Positions 1 through 7,823 of a DNA stretch of 35,962 bases are shown piece after piece. How positions within the stretch are numbered: the first letter of the stretch is position 1; every line of letters begins with the position of its first letter. Under the pieces are notes generated by a model. The model did not search any database and was not told where the DNA came from. It worked only from the letters and a program-made list of their open reading frames with translations. The stretch is from a virus: the IMG/VR virus record IMGVR_UViG_3300031623_000022, positions 1 through 35,962 of that record; one strand, written 5' to 3'. A program made the position numbers and the translations under genes.

Positions 1-422
1 CCTGTACATTCACCAATAAATCCTTGCATTTTACCACCAACTGCTTTTTGCGAAGTATCTAATGTAGCTAACGCATCGCCTCCAGTATATGAAGCGGCAA
101 CCGTTGACGGTGTAAATGATTGTCCTTCTGTTAATGTAGACCAACCATTATTGGCTATTTGTTCAGTTGTCCAAGTAGGCAGGTTAGCATTAAAAACCTG
201 GCATTCAGTTGGTATTACATTACCTAACATAGAAGTTACACCTTTTGTAACTTGCAATGCCGCGGTTTGTTGCATAATAGTTGTTACAGCTTCGCCTAAA
301 CTTAAAGTTTTTCCTGGATCTGGGGCACTACAATCATCACCCATTACTTTACAACCAATTACATTAACCGTGACCTGTTTTGGAAAATCACATACTATTT
401 TTCCAATAACGTATCCTGTCAT
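1..422 (-). CDS. Hypothetical protein, probably virion-associated (3' end outside window)
   Basis: An open frame begins with ATG at 420-422 and runs without a stop off the left edge, giving at least 140 residues. AGGAGAATAAAATT just upstream is a good Shine-Dalgarno site. The protein starts MTGYVIGKIVCDFPKQ and is rich in Thr, Gly, Ala and Val with several Cys (C11, C24, C31), a composition common in phage structural proteins. I recognise no domain. It lies directly downstream of the Sm-like and SET genes and is probably co-transcribed with them. The reading frame is certain; the virion role is only a guess from composition. Confidence 0.6.
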   Translation of the reverse strand, partial: MTGYVIGKIVCDFPKQVTVNVIGCKVMGDDCSAPDPGKTLSLGEAVTTIMQQTAALQVTKGVTSMLGNVIPTECQVFNANLPTWTTEQIANNGWSTLTEGQSFTPSTVAASYTGGDALATLDTSQKAVGGKMQGFIGECT

Positions 423-434
423 AATTTTATTCTC

Positions 435-761
435 CTATTGAATGATCTTTCCTGCTGACGCAGCTATAAGACCAGTTGTTGCTTTTGTATATTCAGCACA
501 TACTTCTTTCTGTGCTTCAGCAACTGCAATAACTTTATTTTTATCAACAACTATAATTAAATTTTCAGCAGATGCTGTTATCATATAAGGTGTTAGTGCC
601 GCACCTTGTGGTCCAATTGATAAAGAAACTGGCCTGACAAATTCATATGTTGTATCAGTTTCTTCGCCTAACTTTGAAACAATTTCTTCACCTGATATTA
701 ATTTAGCACTAATAATATCACCATTTTTAAATTTATTTGTTTTTAACATGTTTATTCCCAT
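435..761 (-). CDS. Small Sm/SH3-like beta-barrel protein
   Basis: A 108-residue protein. Residues 10-35 (KFKNGDIISAKLISGEEIVS) follow the pattern of an Sm-like or SH3-like barrel opening strand (K-x-x-x-G-x-x-(I/V)-x-A-x-(I/L)), followed by alternating hydrophobic strands. Similar short proteins with this opening occur in T4-like marine phages, from memory. A role in RNA or protein binding would be an inference. The gene overlaps the end of the SET gene by 10 nt. A second in-frame Met at codon 5 (base 749) has a better-placed GGGA upstream and may be the true start. Confidence 0.6.
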   Translation of the reverse strand: MGINMLKTNKFKNGDIISAKLISGEEIVSKLGEETDTTYEFVRPVSLSIGPQGAALTPYMITASAENLIIVVDKNKVIAVAEAQKEVCAEYTKATTGLIAASAGKIIQ

Positions 762-1072
762 TGGTCTTCTTCAACAACATACAAAGTATACTTGGCTGTT
801 AATTCATCGTCTTTCTTGATATCTTTTTTTGTTACCAAATACTTTACTGGTATTTGATGCCAGAAGCCATTGAGTATAATACAAGTAGGATCGTCAGAAT
901 GATTATAAAATGCTCCTAACGCTGTTCTTATATACCCGTGTGGAAAATTCTTATTAGCAACATGTACTATTCCTAATACAGTATTTGCTTTAAATTCTTT
1001 TGTCGCTACTACACCTAAGCCGTCTATACCACTTTTACCTATTGTAATACCATCAGGAAGTGGCCTATACAT
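752..1072 (-). CDS. SET-domain protein (putative lysine methyltransferase)
   Basis: A compact 106-residue SET protein. The N-terminal signature is at 17-36 (GLGVVATKEFKANTVLG), the catalytic-core NHSDDPTC at about 57-64, and the closing motif DELTAKYTLY at about 88-97. In SET enzymes these form the S-adenosylmethionine and lysine channel; the last Tyr is usually catalytic. The family methylates protein lysines, so a phage or host protein would be the substrate; which one cannot be said. There is no pre-SET or post-SET region, so this is near the minimum size for the fold. It is expressed from a strong sigma-70 promoter at 1104-1132 through a 10-codon leader reading frame whose stop overlaps this start. 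Confidence 0.8.
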   Translation of the reverse strand: MYRPLPDGITIGKSGIDGLGVVATKEFKANTVLGIVHVANKNFPHGYIRTALGAFYNHSDDPTCIILNGFWHQIPVKYLVTKKDIKKDDELTAKYTLYVVEEDQWE

Positions 1073-1097
1073 TATATTTTTCTATTTCTTTAGACAT
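1065..1097 (-). CDS. Ten-codon leader ORF overlapping the SET start
   Basis: ATG at 1095-1097 opens MSKEIEKYNV and stops at TAG 1065-1067, overlapping the SET start codon (1070-1072) in another frame. The ATG lies exactly 6 nt after the -10 box, so it would sit at or next to the 5' end of the mRNA. The SET gene has no clear Shine-Dalgarno of its own, so leaderless initiation here followed by termination-reinitiation is a plausible way to translate it. Short and unproven. Confidence 0.35.
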   Translation of the reverse strand: MSKEIEKYNV

Positions 1098-1103
1098 AGA
1101 ACT

Positions 1104-1132
1104 ATAATAACAAAAAAATACTACTTTGTCAA
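1104..1132 (-). promoter_or_regulatory. Early sigma-70 promoter for the SET gene
   Basis: On the minus strand, TTGACA (1127-1132), a 17-bp spacer and TATTAT (1104-1109). It fills the 62-bp gap between the tail-type gene and the SET gene and points at SET, so SET and probably the downstream Sm-like gene can be made early with host polymerase. Confidence 0.75.
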
Positions 1133-1134
1133 GT

Positions 1135-2928
1135 CTAAAATCGGCGTTGTATAAATTCTATTGTACCGTCTACACCACGTAGGTTTTTATATAGCAAGAA
1201 TCCAAAATACTTTGTTGAATTATCTACATCTACATATGAAGAACTACCATGTACTTCACCATATTTTGTAGTGTAAGCGGCAGTTCCTGTACCACCTGTA
1301 TTTGCTACAGAATCATCATAATCTTGTTCAAGTACCGGATCGCCTTTTGTTGTTACTCGTCTAGCAACTACTGTTGCAAACTCAAATGTTTGTATAGCAC
1401 TAAATGCAGCTACAGCACCAGTTGTTGATAATGCATCCATTTCATTCCATTGATCTAATATTGCACCGTGTCCTTTTACATTTGCACCATTAACTAAAGG
1501 AAAACCTACAGATGCTCTACCTACCCGCGTTACATAATAAGTCGGGGAACCTACACTATCTGTGAACTTAACACTATAATCAATTTCTATATTCGATATA
1601 CTTGTTAAATCATACCGGACAACACCCACTAATGCTTGTGTTGTAGTATATACTGAACCCACTGCTCGATAAACTTGTGTACCTTGTATTGGATTAGTAG
1701 AAGAACTACCCGGTGAGGTAGTATCACTAACCGTACGTGTTGAAGGATTACCAATTGTTAAGTTTGAAAATACATCTCCTACATTCTCATCAGTTACAAC
1801 CCTAATATTTGAACGAAGATGTGATAATTGTCTTAATGGATTAGAGCCTTCTGCTAACCAACTTTGATTTAAAAACATTGATAAATTTTTAGCACCAATA
1901 TGACTACGAGTCGCAAAAGTTAAATCTTCATCCATACTATATACTGGTACAGTTGTATCAGTTGCATCGCCAAGCGCCACGTCGGTACCAAACTTTGCTA
2001 CACCTTTACCACCATCATTACTAATATTAACTGTAGTGCCATCACCATTGCCCCAATATGCATTGCCTAACCCACTAATTGCACCATTTAGCTTACTGCT
2101 TGCGTGAATAAGATATTCATCAAACCATTCTTTAACTGATTTATTACTTGAACTTGTAGCAACACCAGCATTAGGAACATTAGTGCTGTTATCTGCTTTT
2201 GGAATTTGTGCATCATTAAAACCAACAAAACTCTCGCCAGTAGATTGATCAAAATATAATTGGCTAAGATCTATTACTTGAGTTAGATTAGTAAGAGCAG
2301 TGCCGCCGCCTGCTGGTGTATCATAACTTGCATTGAACGCATTTATAAGATATGTTTCTAAATCTTTTTTCGTTAAATGCACAACATAGATAACATCAGT
2401 AGCAACTAATGCTTTAGCAAATTGTATTCCTAATGTTCCAACGCCACCAATTAATTTATAATCATTAACTGTTACTGGTGCACCATCTGGATCGCCTGGT
2501 ATTAATTTAGCGTGTGATGAGGTAGCCGGAGAATATTTATGAACTGTCAATGACTGATCATTAATACCGCCTGCTAATTTAACACCACTAGCATGTGCGG
2601 CAGTTGCACTTAAACCTGAGTGTACCGACAGAATTGAAAATCCTGTTGATGGAGTTGGTCCTATGCCGGTTACTCCAGTAATAACATCTCTCTTAACTAT
2701 AAACTCTGTAATATTATTTTGTAAATGACTATTAGTAAAATCAAACCCTGTAGCAAAAAAACCAAGCTGTATAGTTCTATTTTGTATTCCACTTAATGAA
2801 TCGGTAACATCATTACCAATAAAAAGTTCTCGTGAATCTGTGGCTAATCCAAACTCACCCGGTGCTAATGGCAACGGGAGGTCTCGACGAAGTCCACGGC
2901 GTTGTTGCATTTTGGTTATTTTAGCCAC
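1135..2928 (-). CDS. Virion protein with Mtd-like N-terminus (tail fibre/adhesin candidate)
   Basis: A 597-residue protein. Its first 45 residues (RRGLRRDLPLPLAPGEFGLA, then RELFIGND) match the N-terminal attachment motif seen in the Bordetella phage major tropism determinant and many tail fibres: R-R-G, then L-x-x-G-E-x-G-x-x-x-D-x-x-x-L-x-I-G. The rest is Ser/Thr/Gly/Asn-rich beta-type sequence, as in adhesins. A late octamer GATAAATA lies at 2960-2967, and GGAG precedes the start. Best reading: a baseplate- or fibre-associated structural protein. Host-binding function is inferred from the N-terminal motif. Confidence 0.75.
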   Translation of the reverse strand: MAKITKMQQRRGLRRDLPLPLAPGEFGLATDSRELFIGNDVTDSLSGIQNRTIQLGFFATGFDFTNSHLQNNITEFIVKRDVITGVTGIGPTPSTGFSILSVHSGLSATAAHASGVKLAGGINDQSLTVHKYSPATSSHAKLIPGDPDGAPVTVNDYKLIGGVGTLGIQFAKALVATDVIYVVHLTKKDLETYLINAFNASYDTPAGGGTALTNLTQVIDLSQLYFDQSTGESFVGFNDAQIPKADNSTNVPNAGVATSSSNKSVKEWFDEYLIHASSKLNGAISGLGNAYWGNGDGTTVNISNDGGKGVAKFGTDVALGDATDTTVPVYSMDEDLTFATRSHIGAKNLSMFLNQSWLAEGSNPLRQLSHLRSNIRVVTDENVGDVFSNLTIGNPSTRTVSDTTSPGSSSTNPIQGTQVYRAVGSVYTTTQALVGVVRYDLTSISNIEIDYSVKFTDSVGSPTYYVTRVGRASVGFPLVNGANVKGHGAILDQWNEMDALSTTGAVAAFSAIQTFEFATVVARRVTTKGDPVLEQDYDDSVANTGGTGTAAYTTKYGEVHGSSSYVDVDNSTKYFGFLLYKNLRGVDGTIEFIQRRF

Positions 2929-2955
2929 GAATTTATTCTCCAGTAATTCTTAATA

Positions 2956-3636
2956 TTAGTATTTATCATAAACCTGATAATACTCTTTTAGTTTATCAAG
3001 CCATTTACTAATATATTCATCAAATTCATCTTGTTCAATTGTGAATTCTAAATACTTTCCCTCATGTGTGACCATCATAATAACAACTGTTTTTATATCT
3101 GTGCCAAATAATTCATTATGTGCCATGGCATATGCTGAACCTTGTAAAAAATAATCCTCAATCCATTCTCTCTTTTTTACTGAACGAGAGGTTTTAAAAT
3201 CTATAATAGCGGGTTTATCTTTCCAAAGTCCTACGCAATCTGTAGTACCTGCATAAAGGTCTGGTGAATACAATGATGCTTCTAAACCCCAAACTTCATT
3301 TATATTAACGAGGCCTTCATTAATAACTACATCTGCTAACTTTGATGCTATTTGCCTAATTAAGTTTGTACCTGTAGGGCGTTCTATACCTAAACAATGA
3401 TTCTCTAAATGTTTATGGGTTGCTGTACCTAAATTTGCAGCTTCTGTTAAAATACGTTGTGCTTCTGCGTGTCCTATCCTGTCTCGCCATTTATTAATTC
3501 CAGTCATATCTTTCATACGACCGAGAATAGTAGTCACAGAAGGTACTTTTGCGCTACCTGTATCATAAAGGCGTTGACCATTAACGTCGGTTCTTTTTAG
3601 GATGGGGTATTCGTATAATTTGTTTATTAAAGACAT
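2956..3636 (-). CDS. PD-(D/E)XK nuclease (RecB/Cas4-like exonuclease family)
   Basis: A 226-residue protein with the full PD-(D/E)XK layout: helix motif GTATHKH at 70-76, E119 in the first strand, D133 (TTDCVGL), the D-F-K core at 146-148 (IIDFKTS), and the trailing QGSAY motif (Q165, Y169). This order is typical of RecB/lambda-exonuclease-type domains that bind two metals and cut DNA ends. Marine T4-like phages commonly carry such a gene; a role in recombination or host DNA breakdown is inferred. It has its own strong sigma-70 promoter whose -10 box ends 6 nt before the ATG, and no Shine-Dalgarno, so it should be translated from a leaderless mRNA. Confidence 0.85.
   Translation of the reverse strand: MSLINKLYEYPILKRTDVNGQRLYDTGSAKVPSVTTILGRMKDMTGINKWRDRIGHAEAQRILTEAANLGTATHKHLENHCLGIERPTGTNLIRQIASKLADVVINEGLVNINEVWGLEASLYSPDLYAGTTDCVGLWKDKPAIIDFKTSRSVKKREWIEDYFLQGSAYAMAHNELFGTDIKTVVIMMVTHEGKYLEFTIEQDEFDEYISKWLDKLKEYYQVYDKY
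2960..2967 (-). promoter_or_regulatory. Late promoter GATAAATA
   Basis: GATAAATAC on the minus strand, close to T4 late TATAAATA, overlapping the last codons of the upstream nuclease gene. It gives a roughly 25-nt leader with GGAG before the Mtd-like virion gene. Confidence 0.6.
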
Positions 3637-3642
3637 TAATAT

Positions 3643-3672
3643 ATTATACTACAAGACAAGCAAGGATGTCAA
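3643..3672 (-). promoter_or_regulatory. Early sigma-70 promoter, leaderless type
   Basis: TTGACA (3667-3672), 18-bp spacer, TATAAT (3643-3648), then 6 nt and the nuclease ATG (3634-3636). The expected transcription start falls on or beside the A of ATG. Confidence 0.8.
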
Positions 3673-3677
3673 TTGTT

Positions 3678-4292
3678 TTACCAAGTTACATACCATTTAA
3701 AAGTGGCATTTGTTGTATCGGCATTCTTTTGCCTAAGGAGAGTATAACCTTTATCTGCAAAATATTTAACTACTTCAGACATTTGCTGTTTATATGTAGT
3801 ATTTACAGAAGTGTTTTGCCAAACAGTATAATAAGTTTTACTAACAGCAGTAGCAGTTGTTGTTGCCGCTGTAAGACCCAGATCACCTAATATTGTACCT
3901 GTTCCAACTGCAATTATTAATGTAAAATTATTATTATCACTTGAAATTTTTAAAGCGCCAGCAACGGCTGTCTTACTTGCAGTAATACCAGTTACTGCTA
4001 AAGTATTAATATCATCCACTATTGAGTTAATTGTTGTACCACTTGCTGTTACAGTGGTACTATTAATTGTAAAAGTATGAGCAGCTGTCGTTGTTGGATT
4101 ATTAACTGTTCCAGTAGCAGAAATTGCTGGAGTACTCATTGTCATTGTAGTACCATCAGATACTGTAGCATTTAATAAATTACTGCTAACCGCAGCTAAA
4201 ATTGCTTCTTCAATTGCACGAACTTCCTGGAGTATAACCAAGTTTCCTTGTGCTTGTAATTTTGCATCTGCGGCACTAATCATTATTGACAT
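3678..4292 (-). CDS. Virion protein with flagellin IN-like repeat
   Basis: A 204-residue Thr/Ala-rich protein. Residues about 72-141 read like one flagellin IN (hook-associated) motif: a TFTINSTTVTASG strand pair, the helix INSIVDDINTL, then ITASKTAVAGALKISSD and the closing GTILGDLGLTA. In bacteria this motif occurs in flagellin and hook proteins; in phages it is found in fibre- or head-decoration-type proteins. The start MSIMISAADAKLQAQGN has AGGAAG upstream. It is the last gene of the cluster that starts at 5343. Surface-exposed virion protein is the likely role, by inference. Confidence 0.65.
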   Translation of the reverse strand: MSIMISAADAKLQAQGNLVILQEVRAIEEAILAAVSSNLLNATVSDGTTMTMSTPAISATGTVNNPTTTAAHTFTINSTTVTASGTTINSIVDDINTLAVTGITASKTAVAGALKISSDNNNFTLIIAVGTGTILGDLGLTAATTTATAVSKTYYTVWQNTSVNTTYKQQMSEVVKYFADKGYTLLRQKNADTTNATFKWYVTW

Positions 4293-4303
4293 TTATTTTC
4301 TTC

Positions 4304-4648
4304 CTATGTAAGAGGATTTGCTCTATCAGCGGCGTTTGCTACTGCATTGTCAGCATCACTGCTTGACATTGCATCGGGCATAGTGTTTTTAAATGATATT
4401 TCATCTACAGTAGCACTTGCTATTAATTCTGGTAGTTCTTCGTTTAACAGATCTACCAAAGATTTAACCGAATCCTCGTCTCCTTCATCAAAGTCATTTA
4501 TACCTTCTTGCTTTAACATTGGTATAAGTTCCTCTGTTTTTATTTTTGTTACTCCCTGTTCTCTTAAATAGAATAGGAAATTAACAACCGCATCACCTAA
4601 CTGATCGACTGCTTGTACTTCACCGAAAAATATCTCGGCAAGTTTCAT
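4304..4648 (-). CDS. Acidic hypothetical protein with capsid-tag-like N-terminus
   Basis: A 114-residue acidic protein that begins MKLAEIFFGEVQ, one of a family of N-terminal tags in this window resembling the T4 internal-protein capsid-targeting peptide; a cleavage after E10 would match the gp21-type rule only loosely (F-G-E). The remainder is predicted mostly helical (a Glu/Asp-rich centre) with an Ala/Asn/Asp-rich tail. It abuts the next gene upstream by one base (TAATG type junction at 4648), indicating translational coupling. No known domain. Confidence 0.65.
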   Translation of the reverse strand: MKLAEIFFGEVQAVDQLGDAVVNFLFYLREQGVTKIKTEELIPMLKQEGINDFDEGDEDSVKSLVDLLNEELPELIASATVDEISFKNTMPDAMSSSDADNAVANAADRANPLT

Positions 4649-5343
4649 TACTTCTCTTCTCTACCTAGCGGTGAATCTGCTGGACCGGAAACTTCATCTG
4701 CTCCGCCCATCATATCTTCTGTATCTTCGATTGGTGGTAATTCCTCACCTGGTATCTCTGGCATAGGTTCTTCCATGTCAGTTGCTGGTAACTGTCCACC
4801 TTGTAATGCAAGTACCTGGTCTCCCATGGCATCTTTAACCATAACAATCGCATCTAACGCAGACTGCAATTGTGACTTTGCTGTCTCATTAAACGACTGT
4901 GCTTGTTGTTGGCCAACATTATATTTAATTTCATCAACTAAAGGCATCAATGCCTTTGTCTGAAGTTCGGCAATATCTTCTGCCATCCCTGCTAGCTTAT
5001 CAACCATATCTTGTGCGGCAAGTAAAATTTGAGCATTTTCCATTTCGTCAGTTTGCTCAGCAATCATTGAAACTGGCATTGTAACAATAGAATTACCATT
5101 AGACAATAGCATATCTACTGCTTCAAGCATAAGAACAGTTTTCATATAATGCTTGTCTTGATGACCAGCATTAAATTTATTGTTTTCTGCTAACTTTTGT
5201 TTATGGTTTTCTAAATTTACTTTTGCACTTGATAATTGATCAATTGTAGAATTTTCGTTTACACTAACGCCAAATTCCTTATTAAGCCAGCGATTAACCT
5301 TGGTAAACCGTCTGGTTTTGTTTGATAAATCATTTAAAAACAT
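4648..5343 (-). CDS. Hypothetical protein, helical, Pro/Glu-rich tail
   Basis: A 231-residue protein: a helical N-terminal region (residues 1-180, with long heptad-like stretches) and an acidic, Pro/Met/Gly-rich tail (about 185-231). I recognise no catalytic motif. It leads a late transcription unit with 4304-4648 and 3678-4292, which suggests a structural or assembly role. A late octamer lies at 5374-5381, and GGGGAA before the ATG is an adequate ribosome binding site. Confidence 0.6.
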   Translation of the reverse strand: MFLNDLSNKTRRFTKVNRWLNKEFGVSVNENSTIDQLSSAKVNLENHKQKLAENNKFNAGHQDKHYMKTVLMLEAVDMLLSNGNSIVTMPVSMIAEQTDEMENAQILLAAQDMVDKLAGMAEDIAELQTKALMPLVDEIKYNVGQQQAQSFNETAKSQLQSALDAIVMVKDAMGDQVLALQGGQLPATDMEEPMPEIPGEELPPIEDTEDMMGGADEVSGPADSPLGREEK

Positions 5344-5373
5344 TATTATTCCCCGTATATTCCTTAATAAACA

Positions 5374-5381
5374 TATTTATC
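5374..5381 (-). promoter_or_regulatory. Late promoter GATAAATA
   Basis: GATAAATA on the minus strand, overlapping the stop region of the upstream gene (5377-5832) and preceding the 4648-5343 gene by about 30 nt. Confidence 0.6.
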
Positions 5382-5832
5382 TATTCTGATATGATTTATG
5401 AAGTTTCTTTTTAGCATCAATTGCTAACATACGTGCTTGCTTATATTTTGCATCCATTACGTCATATTTTAACCAATTGGATTCTTTAGCATAAGTGTTT
5501 CTTTTCTCTTTACAAAAAATTGCTTCATAAAATTTTTGAGAAAAATTACCATGTTGTTTTAAAATTTCTGTAATATTTCCTGAAGAAAGAGTATATCCTT
5601 TATTAATTAAATATGCAACATTATAAGCTACTTCATATAATTCAATATCTTTAACTAAAATAATATTAGTTTTTTTACAGATAATACAATAGTCATTTTT
5701 TCTTAATTTTTTGACTTCCCATTCGTTAGCCAATATGCCGCCGTCGTGAACAATAGGTTTATTCTCCACTAAACTTTTATTAGCAATACTTTTTACTAAA
5801 GCATTTAACTTCTTTAACACATGTTGTCTCAT
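5377..5832 (-). CDS. Hypothetical basic protein with a Cys-x-x-Cys pair
   Basis: A 151-residue Lys-rich protein. A single CIIC pair (C49, C52) could bind metal with the later C107, but no second pair is present. The C-terminal third is a basic helix (KYKQARMLAIDAKKKL). It starts 4 nt after the stop of the 68-residue gene and belongs to the same co-directional block. Conserved in look with unknowns of T4-like marine phages but not identified. Confidence 0.6.
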   Translation of the reverse strand: MRQHVLKKLNALVKSIANKSLVENKPIVHDGGILANEWEVKKLRKNDYCIICKKTNIILVKDIELYEVAYNVAYLINKGYTLSSGNITEILKQHGNFSQKFYEAIFCKEKRNTYAKESNWLKYDVMDAKYKQARMLAIDAKKKLHKSYQNR

Positions 5833-5836
5833 AAGA

Positions 5837-6043
5837 CTATTTAACTAAATTAAAAAACAATCCCGTAGAGTCCTTGGACCGGGTCAATACGCCACGCTTA
5901 ACAAGACCGGTGGCTAATTCAAAATCTCTTTCATTAAATTTATCACAATATGCTACATCTGACTCCTTGACCATTTCAAGGACTTTATGTTCTTCATTAC
6001 TAATATAGGTATGTAAATTACCTAATAGTTCAGCAAATCTCAT
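5837..6043 (-). CDS. Small winged-helix-like protein with capsid-tag-like N-terminus
   Basis: A 68-residue protein. The C-terminal part (ERDFELATGLVKRGVLTRSK, then TGLFFNLVK) has the helix, helix and beta-wing pattern of a small winged-helix domain. The N-terminus MRFAELLGNLHTY belongs to the shared tag family of this window. The start overlaps the stop of the 6040-6807 gene by 4 nt (ATGA junction), so it is translationally coupled. DNA or protein binding is a guess from fold pattern only. Confidence 0.65.
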   Translation of the reverse strand: MRFAELLGNLHTYISNEEHKVLEMVKESDVAYCDKFNERDFELATGLVKRGVLTRSKDSTGLFFNLVK

Positions 6044-6807
6044 TTAGTACCTGCTAATTTCATTAATCGTTGCAAATCTGTACCTTCATCACTTTCAGTA
6101 GTAGCATTTTGGCTATCTATATAATCAGTAACTGCTTCATATGATTCCCAAGTTTTACCACCAACATTCCATTGTACTTCGTCAAGTGGCAATTCTGGAT
6201 ATTTCCAATCATAGATAGTTGCAACTACAGGATAGGTATCTTCCGGATCATCTTCATCACGAACTTCAAATTCTAAATACCATTCAGCATTAGTCTTATC
6301 CATTTGATCGCCTCTTTCTTTAGACTTTGTAGGCTCTCCAAACATACGTACAAGTTCATCATATGTTGTTGTAATTTCGCCGCGTCTGGCTGTACCAGTT
6401 ACATTAACATGTGCATCATTCTCGACGCCCATAATATCCAGTTGTTCTCTTATCCGGTCCTTTTCGTCTTCTTCCGTTGATTCAACTTCTTCAATGGTTT
6501 CCTCTTCATCAGACTGTGCTTCTGTCTCTTCGGCCACTGCCGATTCATTCTTTGGTGCCGCATCGTCATCCTCGTCATGCTTATGTGATAAATCACCACC
6601 TTGATGGGAATGTGTTGTACCGTCTTCGTGTGTATGCTCTAACGCATCTGTTTCTTCATCTATAATACCTGCTTCGCGCAAGATTCGAGTTTTCTCTTTT
6701 TCAATTGGAATTTCTCTTTCAAGCGTTACTTTATCATAATGATTATTAATCTTTTCTGCTAACGCCTTCATTTCCTCGATTAAATCCATATAGGTTTTTA
6801 CTGCCAT
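6040..6807 (-). CDS. Acidic, His-rich hypothetical protein ending in LAG motif
   Basis: 255 residues in three parts: a helical start (1-50); a very acidic stretch (55-120) holding a His cluster (HTHEDGTTHSHQGG at 58-71 and HKH at 75-77) that could bind metal; and a compact C-terminal domain (135-232) with the pattern ITTTYDELVRMFGEP ... AEWYLEFE ... VATIYDWK ... WNVGGKTW, which I associate with a widespread small phage domain of unknown function. It ends DLQRLMKLAGTK, one of the repeated [DE]LxR[LIV]xxLAG motifs of this window. It is coupled one base to one base with the gene upstream (6807). Confidence 0.65.
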   Translation of the reverse strand: MAVKTYMDLIEEMKALAEKINNHYDKVTLEREIPIEKEKTRILREAGIIDEETDALEHTHEDGTTHSHQGGDLSHKHDEDDDAAPKNESAVAEETEAQSDEEETIEEVESTEEDEKDRIREQLDIMGVENDAHVNVTGTARRGEITTTYDELVRMFGEPTKSKERGDQMDKTNAEWYLEFEVRDEDDPEDTYPVVATIYDWKYPELPLDEVQWNVGGKTWESYEAVTDYIDSQNATTESDEGTDLQRLMKLAGTK

Positions 6808-7823
6808 TATTTTTTCCCCTTTGATTTATTATAGGATGCCCATGAAACTGCATAAGGATTATCTACTTTTCCTTTTAATGCTTTTACTTGCTTTTCTCTA
6901 CCAGGTGGTGCTTTTTCTGTAACTAAATTAGCAGCTTTAAGAAATCGTTGTATATCAAACTTTTCATTGTCTTGCTTAAACACTCTAATTAAAAATTCAG
7001 CATGATCTTCTCGTTTATCTCGATTTTCTATATCTCGAAGTACATTAGCAAACATTTCAAAATGTTGTCTAGTTAATGATTCGCCCAATTTTCTTCCTAC
7101 TGCTGTGCCAGCCGTACCTGCATTAGCTTGCTTCATTAGCATTTTAAATCTAGTAAATAATTGTGGATCTGCCATCATCTTTTGAATAGCTTGTGCATAT
7201 GGTGCTATTGCTTTTACTAAAATGGGTGGCATTGTTCCACCTTGACTAACTTTATCTAATCCTTTAGCTACCATACTGGCACTTGCTTTACCGCCGCCAA
7301 CAGTTTTTAATTGTGCGGCTCTTTGGGTAACTTGTTGTGTTGTCTTTTGATCTGGCTGCTCTGCGATACCCTCGTCATTATTAGAATAATTCATTTCATG
7401 ATGTCTACGAAAATGTGCTACAAAGTCAGCAATTTGATCAACATCTAAATATCTAGCAAGTTCATCAACTAGTATGTTATCTTCCAAACCTAATTCATCT
7501 TGTAGTTTATATAATGCTTCTGCTGAATCACCTACTGCTTCTGAAACACCTTCTTTATGCTCAAGAAAATCCTTAACCATATCTAAATCCATATTATGCA
7601 ACTGTTCCCATTCTGGATTGTCGACCCATTTAATACCTGCTTCGCGATCTGTTTTCATATCGCCTTCATATATGCTAGGATTTTTATTTTGCTTCTTTTT
7701 TGTTCTTCGAATCACAGCCGGCCGGCCGTCCGAAGTTGGAGTAAAAAGACTTGAGGCAACCGAAGCAATACTACCTGCTGATGTTGTTTCAAATACTGGT
7801 GCTCCTATTTCTTTAAGTTTCAT
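6807..7823 (-). CDS. Hypothetical head-type protein, tagged N-terminus
   Basis: 338 residues beginning MKLKEIGAPVFETTSAGS, a member of the shared N-terminal tag family (V-F-E at 10-12 would be the protease-type site). Residues 30-45 are strongly basic (RRTKKKQNKN). Residues 75-150 are acidic helices; 180-340 are Lys/Ala/Gln-rich helices. No catalytic motif seen. Start and stop codons share one base with both neighbours (6807 and 7823), a tight three-gene translational chain. Probable internal or assembly protein of the head, by inference. Confidence 0.65.
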   Translation of the reverse strand: MKLKEIGAPVFETTSAGSIASVASSLFTPTSDGRPAVIRRTKKKQNKNPSIYEGDMKTDREAGIKWVDNPEWEQLHNMDLDMVKDFLEHKEGVSEAVGDSAEALYKLQDELGLEDNILVDELARYLDVDQIADFVAHFRRHHEMNYSNNDEGIAEQPDQKTTQQVTQRAAQLKTVGGGKASASMVAKGLDKVSQGGTMPPILVKAIAPYAQAIQKMMADPQLFTRFKMLMKQANAGTAGTAVGRKLGESLTRQHFEMFANVLRDIENRDKREDHAEFLIRVFKQDNEKFDIQRFLKAANLVTEKAPPGREKQVKALKGKVDNPYAVSWASYNKSKGKK

